A stretch of DNA of 64,000 bases, from positions 2,312,116 through 2,376,115 of the forward strand of contig NZ_FSRO01000001.1 of the NCBI RefSeq assembly GCF_900143275.1, in the 5' to 3' direction. Source of the DNA: Nitrosomonas cryotolerans ATCC 49181 (GTDB lineage: Bacteria; Pseudomonadota; Gammaproteobacteria; Burkholderiales; Nitrosomonadaceae). Shown here piece after piece: positions 9,041 through 16,910 of this stretch (positions within the stretch are counted from its first letter, which is position 1; every line of letters begins with the position of its first letter). A program made the position numbers and the translations under genes. Below the pieces are notes generated by a model. It saw only the letters and a program-made list of their open reading frames with translations, was not told where the DNA came from and did not search any database.

Positions 9041-9910
9041 TTAGCATTGAGAATAGGGACTCGTCCATCTTTCCTCCTTATAACGCTGCCAGGCCGCTTG
9101 TTTTTTTAGTACTGCATTAATCATTTGCAAAATACGATCTATATTAACCGGCTTGTCCGAATGCTCAATATGGCCAGTCAAATCAACTCCGGGATGTAAT
9201 TTACCCCGTTTATAATACGACCAGATTTCTGCGCCGTAATCCGTATCGGCCAACTCTGGCGCAAACTGACTAAAGTAAGCCGTCAGGTTATCGACATCGC
9301 GTTTCAGCAAATTGTGCGCATTATGGTGGCTGACGGCATTCACAGCCTGAGGAAAATCCATCAGAACGGGCCCATCACGACCGAGCAGCACGTTATATTT
9401 GGATAAATCACCGTGTATCACTCCGGCGCAAAGCATCCGGACCACCTGATCGATTAGTTGATGATAGTACGTGCGGGCCTGCTCTGCGGTTAATTTGACG
9501 TCATTGAGTCGCGGGGCAATGTTGCCTTGACCGTCCGTAATGAGTTCCATTAATAGCACGCCCTCAAAGAAATTATAGAAACGCGGCACCCGGACACCAA
9601 CAGCAGCCAGACGACAAAGCATGTCGACTTCTGTACTCTGCCAGGCTTCTTCCTGCGCTTTACGGCCATATCGACTGCCCCGCTCCATAGCGCGGACACG
9701 GCGACTGTTTTTTACTTTTCGTCCTTCCGTATAATCAATGCTTTGGTGAAAATTGCGTTTATTGCTTTCCTTATAAACCTTGGCACAACGCATATTTTTT
9801 CCACTGCGTACCATGTAAATCATGGCTTCCTTACCACTCATCAATTGACAAAGCACGGCATCAATAAGACCTTCTTCAACCAACGGCTCAATTCTCTTCG
9901 GTATTTTCAT
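9041..9910 (-). CDS. RIO-type protein serine kinase (RIO1-like)
   Basis: 289 residues matching bacterial RIO1-like kinases. The ATP-binding lysine lies in CAKVYKE, the catalytic loop is HGDLSKYNVLL and the metal-binding loop is LMDFPQAV. The family is a compact protein kinase lacking the substrate-binding subdomains of eukaryotic kinases; bacterial substrates are not established. Starts at ATG 9910 with AGGAGGATA some 40 nt upstream. Convergent with the tRNA region, and divergent from the HD-GYP gene across a 480-bp spacer. Confidence 0.88.
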   Translation of the reverse strand: MKIPKRIEPLVEEGLIDAVLCQLMSGKEAMIYMVRSGKNMRCAKVYKESNKRNFHQSIDYTEGRKVKNSRRVRAMERGSRYGRKAQEEAWQSTEVDMLCRLAAVGVRVPRFYNFFEGVLLMELITDGQGNIAPRLNDVKLTAEQARTYYHQLIDQVVRMLCAGVIHGDLSKYNVLLGRDGPVLMDFPQAVNAVSHHNAHNLLKRDVDNLTAYFSQFAPELADTDYGAEIWSYYKRGKLHPGVDLTGHIEHSDKPVNIDRILQMINAVLKKQAAWQRYKEERWTSPYSQC

Positions 9911-9958
9911 CGGTATTTATATCGGGCAAGTCCAAACAATGGCCGCCCTATCCTCCTG

Positions 9959-10075
9959 TCAAAAATTCTTGTAAATTTTTCCGGCTACCTCTCTGTCAAT
10001 ACAAGCAATCGTACCGGCAGTATCGACGATGACCTTGGCATGCTCAGCTACAGTTGCAGGCTGCAAACGGGCCAT
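9959..10075 (-). CDS. Short ORF or gene remnant upstream of the RIO kinase
   Basis: A 38-codon frame from the ATG at 10075 ends about 50 bp before the RIO kinase start. The same frame is open further upstream to about 10162 without any start codon, giving about 66 codons of protein-like composition (for example HAKVIVDTAGTIACIDREV). No good ribosome binding site precedes the ATG. It could be a small upstream gene of the kinase operon or the tail of a lost gene. I do not recognise the family. Confidence 0.3.
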   Translation of the reverse strand: MARLQPATVAEHAKVIVDTAGTIACIDREVAGKIYKNF

Positions 10076-10213
10076 AATGTGCGAAATATCTCTATGAATA
10101 ATGAATATATTCCGCCTTCTTGCAATCCGATTAGCCTGTTCACCTTCCTGATCACGCTGTTACTGTAAAGGCCAGTGAAATAAAATTGTAAAGTGAGAAG
10201 AATCATTTGGGAA

Positions 10214-10245
10214 TGTGGCAAATTGTCGCGCGACAATTTGTCACA
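10214..10245. promoter_or_regulatory. Large palindrome upstream of the HD-GYP gene
   Basis: A perfect 22-bp palindrome at 10219-10240 (half-site CAAATTGTCGC) extends to 32 bp with one mismatched pair. A wider inverted pair, GAATGTG at 10211-10217 and CACATTC at 10252-10258, encloses it. It has no U-tract, so it looks more like an operator for a dimeric regulator than a terminator. It lies about 145 bp before the HD-GYP start, inside the divergent spacer. Confidence 0.5.
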
Positions 10246-10389
10246 CTTGAGCACATTCACGCCACATGATCGTTTTGAATTTCTTAAAAGAGGCTTTGAG
10301 TAAATGCTTTTGGCTGTTATTCTGCTATCTTATGATTGCAGAACAAGCAGCCAGGACTGTTACGATTATCTCGTCAGGAAGGATGTTCC

Positions 10390-11544
10390 GTGCCATATCA
10401 AAAAAAAGAAAACCTATTCCCACATCAGGATACACTGGCTAAACTGCATGAGAGTTTACCGTTATCGGATAAGTTACGTTTCCTGCACCAAATCATCCGC
10501 GAGGATTTTTCCTTTATTCATCGCTTGGCTATTGCGCTTTTTGACGAAAAAACCAATACACTCAAAACCTATACACACAGCACCTATGGTGATGGTAATC
10601 CAATCGCCGCATATGAAGTATCGCTGGACACAGCGCCATCATTGCGCACTATCATGCAACACCGGCGCCCACGTCTGGTACAGGATCTGGATATTTTCGC
10701 CCAGGGTACTCATGAACATACCCAGCGCATAGCAGCCGAAGGTTATCAGGCCAGCTATACCATGCCGCTCTATCAAAGCGGGCACTTTCTCGGTTTCTTA
10801 TTCTTTAATTCTCTCCAGCCCCACCCATTTGAGCCAAAAACACTCCGTCGGATCGATATTTATGGCCACCTGATTGCATTAATGACCATCAATGAGTTAA
10901 CGGCTATTCGCACGTTACTGTCAGCAGTACGAGCAGCGCGCAGCATGACCCATTATCGAGATGTAGAAACCGGGTCACATATCGACCGTATTGCCTACTA
11001 TGCCCGTATCATCGCCCGAGAATTAGCACCCAGTTACCATATCAGTGACGCACAAATTGAGCACATCTTTCTGTTCTCTCCACTGCACGATATCGGCAAG
11101 ATTGCAATTCCGGATAGCATTCTGCGCAAGCCAGGCAAGCTGAACGAAGCCGAATTCGCCATCATGAAGACTCACCCGGCGAAAGGACGTGAAATCATTG
11201 ATAGCATACTTGAAGATTTTAGTCTGAGTACTTTGGATTATGTCAGCATCATGCGTAATATAGCCGAATACCATCATGAAGCGATTGATGGCAGCGGCTA
11301 TCCCAAGGGACTGAAAGGGGATGAGATTCCTATTGAAGCACGCATCAGTGCCGTGGCCGATGTCTTTGACGCGCTCACCTCGCGTCGTTCTTATAAAGCA
11401 ACCTGGAGTAATGATGATGCCACCGCCATGCTGCGACAGCTGGCCGGCACCAAACTGGATCATGACTGCGTCGAAGCCTTACTCAAAAATATCAGCAAAG
11501 TGCTGGAGATTCAGCAACGCTTTCGTGATGAGGCGCCCATCTAA
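10390..11544 (+). CDS. GAF/HD-GYP cyclic-di-GMP phosphodiesterase
   Basis: About 384 residues from the GTG at 10390, chosen because AGGAAGGA sits 6-7 nt upstream; a TTG at 10336 is less likely. The N-terminal half looks like a GAF sensor domain. The C-terminal half carries the HD pair (HDIGKIAIPD), the long insert KPGKLNEAEFAIMKTHP, a second H-H pair (YHHEAIDGSGYP) and the GYP signature in GSGYPKGLKGDEIP. Family members hydrolyse cyclic di-GMP to pGpG/GMP. There is no transmembrane segment, so it should be cytosolic. It presumably opposes the two GGDEF proteins of this window. Confidence 0.87.
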   Translation: MPYQKKENLFPHQDTLAKLHESLPLSDKLRFLHQIIREDFSFIHRLAIALFDEKTNTLKTYTHSTYGDGNPIAAYEVSLDTAPSLRTIMQHRRPRLVQDLDIFAQGTHEHTQRIAAEGYQASYTMPLYQSGHFLGFLFFNSLQPHPFEPKTLRRIDIYGHLIALMTINELTAIRTLLSAVRAARSMTHYRDVETGSHIDRIAYYARIIARELAPSYHISDAQIEHIFLFSPLHDIGKIAIPDSILRKPGKLNEAEFAIMKTHPAKGREIIDSILEDFSLSTLDYVSIMRNIAEYHHEAIDGSGYPKGLKGDEIPIEARISAVADVFDALTSRRSYKATWSNDDATAMLRQLAGTKLDHDCVEALLKNISKVLEIQQRFRDEAPI

Positions 11545-11639
11545 ACCTGATGGATGCAATCATTGTATCTATGATGTAGAGGCATTGAATCCAGATTTCC
11601 TTATCAAATTGCTTATCATCGGGTTGTGTCTCTCGTCGA

Positions 11640-12887
11640 TCAATCGCTTGAAGTCGATTTCGTTACCCATTTCTGCACTACCAGGCTACCCACGATATCT
11701 CCTTCCACATTAACCATCGTCCGCACGGTATCCAGTATGCGGTCAATCGGCAATAAAATAGCAATTGCTTCAGCAGGTAGGCCAACCGCCTGCAATACCA
11801 GCACCATCGTCACCATACCCGCACTGGGTATGCCCGGAGCACCCATTGCAGCCAGCATAGCGGTAAGAAAAACGATCAATTGTTGCGTCAGGCCGAGCTC
11901 AATTCCTACAATATTGGCGATAAATAAGGCTGCAATAGCTTCGTATAACGCCGTGCCATCCATATTCATGGTTGTACCCAGTGGAATAACAAAACCGGCA
12001 ATATCACGTTTGACATGAAGATGTTGTTCGGCGCAACGCAATGTGACGGGTAAAGTAGCTGCACTGGAGCTGGTAGCAAAGGCGGTAATTAAGGCTTCAC
12101 GCGCACCGCGCCAGAATTTGAGTGGCGTCATCCCGGTGACAAGATAAAGTATCAACGGCAGAACGACCAAGCCGTGTAGCAGCGTTGCGCCGATCACCAC
12201 AGCCACAAATTTGATCAACGTTGTTAACAGACTGGCATCTTGCGTGACCACCAGTTGCAGTAATAATGCCATAATCCCCAATGGTGCTAGCCGCATGATC
12301 CAGCCTACCAGCATCAGCATCAGTTCCAGAAATTCTTGTAACAGTATCAGAATATTCCGATAGCGTTCACCACCGATTACCAGCGCAATTCCCAACAATA
12401 AGGCGAATACAACGACCGCCAGTACATTGCCCTGAGCCAGTGCTGCAATTGGATTCTGGAATAACGAATGTAAAAAATGGGCGAAAAAGTCACGCAACGA
12501 CATTTGCGTTGTCTGAAAATCCCGCATTGCATCCTGAAACAATGTCAATTGCAATTCCGCACCAGGCTGAAATAGATTTGCAGCAGTCAGTCCCAACAAA
12601 ATTGCAACCAGCATCGTCAAAGTAAAAAAGCCCAATGTTCCCTGCCATACCCGACTCATCTGCCGATGCGAACGCAAATTAGCTACACCCACGGCAATGG
12701 AAGTGAAGACCAATGGGATCAGTACCATGCGCAATAGGTCAATAAACAGCGTGCCCACCAGTTGTGCGGCATATAAGCTGTTTTGTGTTATGGCCGAATC
12801 TTCACCCAGCGTGGCAAGTCCCAGGCCAAACAGAATTCCCAGTAACGTACCCGATAGAATTTGTGTATTAAGTGATATTTTTTTCAC
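11640..12887 (-). CDS. Dicarboxylate/amino acid:cation symporter (DAACS family)
   Basis: 415 residues with eight helices plus two hairpins expected of the GltP/DctA fold. Signature segments are TTMNMDGTA (cation/substrate site), GAPGIPSAG (second hairpin), and LPIDRILDTVRTMVNVEGD in the last helix, which contains the substrate-binding Asp and Arg. It imports acidic substrates such as glutamate, aspartate or C4-dicarboxylates with protons or sodium across the inner membrane. Substrate choice cannot be fixed by eye. It faces the HD-GYP gene tail to tail. Confidence 0.9.
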   Translation of the reverse strand: MKKISLNTQILSGTLLGILFGLGLATLGEDSAITQNSLYAAQLVGTLFIDLLRMVLIPLVFTSIAVGVANLRSHRQMSRVWQGTLGFFTLTMLVAILLGLTAANLFQPGAELQLTLFQDAMRDFQTTQMSLRDFFAHFLHSLFQNPIAALAQGNVLAVVVFALLLGIALVIGGERYRNILILLQEFLELMLMLVGWIMRLAPLGIMALLLQLVVTQDASLLTTLIKFVAVVIGATLLHGLVVLPLILYLVTGMTPLKFWRGAREALITAFATSSSAATLPVTLRCAEQHLHVKRDIAGFVIPLGTTMNMDGTALYEAIAALFIANIVGIELGLTQQLIVFLTAMLAAMGAPGIPSAGMVTMVLVLQAVGLPAEAIAILLPIDRILDTVRTMVNVEGDIVGSLVVQKWVTKSTSSD

Positions 12888-12977
12888 GAATTGATTCCAA
12901 CCTTGATATCCGTCAATTACAATGACTGGGCTTACTATTATTCCCGTATTACCTTATCAAACCCAATCATGCTGATC

Positions 12978-13944
12978 TTGACTGCTCCCTCCGTAAACGA
13001 AGAGGATTCCCAATTCAACGAATCCAACCCAGACGCACCTAAATGCAAACAGGACTTACAGATTCTCCAAGGGCTGACACCGCCAGTCCAGCGGCCAAAA
13101 CATTACGCGCTGCGTTGATGTCTCGATCATGGATTGATCCGCATTCCGGACAGGTCCATTCGCGCACATTCAAAGGCATCTTGTTTACCGTATGCTTACA
13201 TCCTGGACAGCATTTGCTGCTTGGATACCACCGCTCATACCCACAAGATCTCACCCGTAGAAAGAATAGCGAAGTGCGTTAATCCTAAGTCAATGCCGAC
13301 TTTGCCGCTAACCTTTGGCTTTAATGCAACCGAGTCGTCGCAAAGCATGGAAACGTGGCATCGATCTGCAGAGTCTTTAGAGACCATTGCAGTGGCTAGT
13401 TTTGCTGTCTTAGGCAGGGTGCGCGACCATCTGATATTCAATGGATCTTTTATCTTTGCCAGCTTCAGAGACCTGCCGTCCCACTTGAAAGCGCTGGACG
13501 TGTATTCAGCCGATTGCTTGTCATGCTTGCGCTTGAATGGTGGGTATTGGGTTCGCCTCGCAAAGAAATTGCCGAATGCCGTTTGCAGATGGTAGAGAGA
13601 TGCTGCACAGGAATACCGAAAACTTTGTTCAGCCATTCAAATTCAGGCTCTTTTTTTAACTCGGCCAACAAAGAGCAGGTCGCATGATACCCGATTCTTT
13701 TTTTTCTCGGTATCCCAAGCATCAGAGCGAACGCGCAACAGGCGATTAGAGACAAATCCAGTGCACCCGAATGTTTGAACCAGAATAGTGTCTTGCTCAA
13801 AAGTTGGGTAAAACCTGAATTTGCATGCGCACTTAATTTCTATTCACACACTTTAACAGAAATAGATACAAGCATAGGCTTTAGCATCAGCGAAGCTGAC
13901 TCTCTATCCATCCCCGGTCTTAAGGCCGAGATTTCCCAGGAGTT
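12978..13944 (-). mobile_element. Internally deleted IS1341-type tnpB element, copy A
   Basis: About 967 bp, aligning end to end with copies at 21458-22433 and 43374-44342. The left (RE) end has an imperfect hairpin around CTCCCTCCGTAAACGAAG, and the right (LE) end has a palindromic hairpin around CCCCGGTCTTAAGGCCGAGA. No tnpA is present and there is no target duplication, as expected for the IS200/IS605 superfamily. This is the most decayed copy. Confidence 0.82.
13039..13843 (-). pseudogene. tnpB remnant in copy A
   Basis: A TnpB-like RNA-guided nuclease gene in ruins. The start codon has become ATA (13843-13841), at least two frameshifts break the N-terminal half (around 13640 and 13560), and the same internal deletion as in the other copies fuses the RuvC-I region (GIDLGLTHFAIL) to the C-terminal zinc finger (CPGCKHTVNK, CPECGSIHDRDINAA), losing about 110 codons including the RuvC-II Glu. 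It cannot make an active protein. Confidence 0.85.
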
Positions 13945-13992
13945 CGGATAAAAGTACAATCGCCATATTGTGATCTACCTCAGATCACTTAG

Positions 13993-14829
13993 CTAGCTTG
14001 TTTTATTGGCGCGCTCCGCTTCGATCTTTAATTGTTCATTAGCGGTCGTCAAACTCATTAAACGCTGCCCCATTTCAATCATGGCTACCCCTGACTCAAA
14101 TTCGGCAACACGGGCTTGTAACGCTGCGACTTCACTGCCAGATTGGCGTAATCTTTCGAGCTCACTCACAGTCGCCTGCAATTGCTTGCGTAACCGGATC
14201 TCACTACGCGCCTGCTGCTGTTGCTGATGCTTTATAGTAGATCGAATTTCAGTATTTTCTTTCTCCAGTCTGGCCAGTCGACGCATATCGGCTGCCCGAT
14301 CGGAATCTAGCTGATGAGACAGCATGTACGCATTTGCATGGACAATTTCTCGTATCTCACGATTTGCTGCTTTATGAGTCAACACTGCCCACAGGGCTCC
14401 CGCTACTCCGCCACTAATGCAATATTTTTTCCATAGCGCCAATACATCCGTATCATTCCTGGCGAGCTCAAAATAAGTAATATAAATCTGATGTTTCTTA
14501 TCCAGAAATCTATGGATTGCTTCGGATATTTCATTGCACGTATTAACATGGCCCACGGCCTCGACATGCATCGCGCATTTATCATCTAGCGATGCCCTGA
14601 AATTAAACAAACGAGCCAATCTTGTTAAATCACTGACAGATAAACAAGTCCCGATAACGGAACAGTGATACATTTCGTCAAGCTCCCAAAGCCTGGCACG
14701 CTTTTTTATAGATGGAGAAAGCGTTGTTGGCAAAAAGCCATTCACTATCATCGAATCTTCTTGTGAAAATGCCTTCGATATCGGTTTTCTTAATAGAACA
14801 GACGTATTCATAATGTCACCTTTATTCAT
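13993..14829 (-). CDS. DUF2325-type coiled-coil protein lacking its C-terminal domain
   Basis: 278 residues. The N-terminal half (MYHCSVIGTCLSVSDLTRLA, and CISGGVAGALWAVLTHKAA) resembles the helical N-terminal part of proteobacterial DUF2325 proteins. A long coiled coil follows from about residue 170 (LEKENTEIRS, a run of Q, LRKQLQATVSELERL). In that family a Rossmann-like DUF2325 domain follows; here the protein stops at residue 278, only 49 bp from the LE end of tnpB element copy A. The start may be M7 (14811). Function of the family is unknown. The C-terminal domain may have been lost when the element inserted or afterwards. Confidence 0.6.
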   Translation of the reverse strand: MNKGDIMNTSVLLRKPISKAFSQEDSMIVNGFLPTTLSPSIKKRARLWELDEMYHCSVIGTCLSVSDLTRLARLFNFRASLDDKCAMHVEAVGHVNTCNEISEAIHRFLDKKHQIYITYFELARNDTDVLALWKKYCISGGVAGALWAVLTHKAANREIREIVHANAYMLSHQLDSDRAADMRRLARLEKENTEIRSTIKHQQQQQARSEIRLRKQLQATVSELERLRQSGSEVAALQARVAEFESGVAMIEMGQRLMSLTTANEQLKIEAERANKTS

Positions 14830-15500
14830 TTATTCCTGCGAGCAAATAGATTTATTCTTGATAGTTATGTAATATTGAAGCCCACTTATAGTTGTTAAAC
14901 ACAGACTATCAGGACGCTCAAGTCTGTTTGATTTATCAGCCTATCCTGTCTATCAATCGATTCATTGAACCTTTTATCACCAAGCGATTGATCATTAATC
15001 TTCCTATTCATGACGATCAATCCGGTTTATGATTTAATATAAAATAATTGGAAGTAAGCGTGAGTCAGCCTGTCAATTTCAGGATGATTGTACTGCTCAT
15101 TAACAGGACACTCGCATTCAAGGGATCTATTCTGATAGTATGCGGCTGGATTAATTTATCTTGCACGAGATAAGCGGGAATATATATCTAATATCATTCG
15201 ATGCCTGAGATTGAATACCAGCGGGCGCAAGGCCAACCTGAAGCCAGGTCTTTCTCAATTCACAATAGCGGACTTGCTTATTTCTGTGTACAAAAACACG
15301 CCCATAAAGTGAACGAAAAAGGATGATTCACGATTTTATTACAAGCTCTCTTTTTCTTTCATATGTGTCTCTTTAATCGTTGCATTAAACTGACCATTCC
15401 AAAACGGCGCTTGTTCTAAGCTTGTCATGGCACTATCCAGATACAACATGGATGTGCTCATTACGCACGGTTGTTATGATGATCAAGCTTTTTATGTTAA
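14830..15500. other. Long intergenic region
   Basis: About 670 bp without a convincing gene. Two minus-strand stretches are open for about 45-57 codons (roughly 15345-15480 and 15157-15330), but lack good starts and recognisable motifs; they may be gene relics. A weak inverted repeat (AAACACAGACT / AGTCTGTTT) lies near 14897-14930 and could be the leader of the 13993-14829 gene. Confidence 0.35.
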
Positions 15501-16184
15501 TCACTTTCCCGGTATTGGAAAATGAAAACCAAAACAAGCGGGACAAAATACATGCATTGTATTCCTGGGATATTGCTTCACCCATTCAGGTAGCCAATCC
15601 CAATACGCTACTTCTCGAATATTGCTTATTCTTCGACAATAGGCGCATCGACTCAGATTATTCTGATTAATATAGAGCGATCTGTTAGCCGCACTGACAG
15701 ATCCCGACTTTGTATTATGACTTCGTTCTATGACAAGAAAATGAATAAACAGCAAATCTTCTCGTTGTCCTGATGGATAGACGATCTGATGACAATCTCG
15801 ATAAAAAATGTCACGCAAACGTTCAACTGCATAAACGCCGATGCATCCATCGAATTTGCTTTCATAAAGCGCCTTTATATCCTCCAGCATACAATCCAGA
15901 ATGAATCCCCCTAAATTCCACTCAGTAGATATCTCAGGCACCTCTCCATTCTTCGTCGTGAGTTGACACCACTCCGACCACTCCGAATCCAGATAAGTCA
16001 GAATAAAATCCTCCCACACGCCATAACGAGTCTCAAAACGTCCTTCCAGATCATCAAAATCGTAACGGTAAAACGGACTTTGGAATTTCCGGTTTATGCT
16101 TGCCACATTATTCAATCCCTTAAACGAGTACCCAATGATATGCTCAGTCTGTGATACAGTTAGCTTATAGAACAAGCTGACCAA
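15501..16184 (-). CDS. Hypothetical protein with C-terminal CxxC...CxxC zinc ribbon
   Basis: 227 residues, family not recognised. The first ~170 residues are soluble and rich in aromatic and acidic residues. The C-terminus carries two CxxC pairs (CAYCRRI and CPACF) about 37 residues apart, separated by REVAYWDWLPEWV, much like the short zinc-binding motif found at the end of some bacterial signalling proteins (CxxCK-x-W...HGICPxC). No membrane segment. The start is TTG at 16184 with no clear ribosome binding site, so the true start is uncertain. It lies among degraded genes and may be horizontally acquired. Confidence 0.5.
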   Translation of the reverse strand: MVSLFYKLTVSQTEHIIGYSFKGLNNVASINRKFQSPFYRYDFDDLEGRFETRYGVWEDFILTYLDSEWSEWCQLTTKNGEVPEISTEWNLGGFILDCMLEDIKALYESKFDGCIGVYAVERLRDIFYRDCHQIVYPSGQREDLLFIHFLVIERSHNTKSGSVSAANRSLYINQNNLSRCAYCRRISNIREVAYWDWLPEWVKQYPRNTMHVFCPACFGFHFPIPGK

Positions 16185-16421
16185 TGAGATTCATATTAGA
16201 ATACAAGCCATCATGGGTAAATAAGCAGATAACTTATTATCCGCTAAGCAAAATCATTAGATTTTTTTTCAAGAAACAGATTAGCCGAACATCATCGATT
16301 CGGAATATCAGCGAACTGGCATTCAAAACGAGCTCACAGAATTGCATGCTTGTTCTCTATCATTTGCCAGTACAGATGATCTGAAAACAGGCCATTGTTT
16401 CAACACCAAAATCATAAAAAA

Positions 16422-16690
16422 CTAACGCATCAGCCCAATACCTGAAGGATGATTGGACCCATGTATCTGAGGTGACAGTTCAAACAACCTTGTACCAGCA
16501 GACGATCAGCGTCACCCTGTGGCGGAACACCCATGTCGCTATAAACGGTACTCGGATGGAAAACAACTAGATAGCATTGCTGACAAAGCCAGGGCATCCA
16601 TAATTTCAATAGTCTCGGCTGCACAGTACCATGCGACATATGGCAATGACTGCAATCCTCACGCGCAGGCGCAATGATTCCAAAAAATTG
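16422..16690 (-). pseudogene. Remnant of an MtrA/DmsE-family multiheme cytochrome c
   Basis: Only the C-terminal ~85 residues remain. Combining frames, the minus strand reads APAREDCSHCHMSHGTV, then LCQQC (next residue Tyr, not the heme His), GCLNCH, then after a frameshift near 16470 QIHGSNHPSGIGLMR and a stop at 16422-16424. This order matches the end of decaheme periplasmic cytochromes of the MtrA/DmsE type, which carry electrons across or within the periplasm. A second frameshift near 16672 joins WNH to APAREDC. The upstream 200 bp contain no further clear CxxCH motif. The gene is dead. Confidence 0.78.
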
Positions 16691-16910
16691 TCTGGATTTA
16701 TCTGTTGGCGATGCGTGATAAGACGTAGAAGCAAAATATCAACAGAATGCCCTCATCCGATAGTTTCATTACAGCAACTAACAGGTAGTAGCAATAGCGC
16801 TATTCTACGTCCATCAAACGCTTTCTGAGCATATTTAACCTATCGGCAACAGGCGACAAAAGGAATCTGTCTGATTCAACAGGCCCAACGAGTTTATCTT
16901 ATCCAGGTCA
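16691..16910. other. Degraded spacer between cytochrome remnant and Lon-like gene
   Basis: Probably the eroded upstream part of the cytochrome gene. No open frame or motif can be supported. Confidence 0.3.

Noticed and set aside
10304..10732. A 142-codon plus-strand frame overlapping the HD-GYP gene
   Set aside because: Out of frame with the conserved GAF/HD-GYP product and with no recognisable domain; a shadow.
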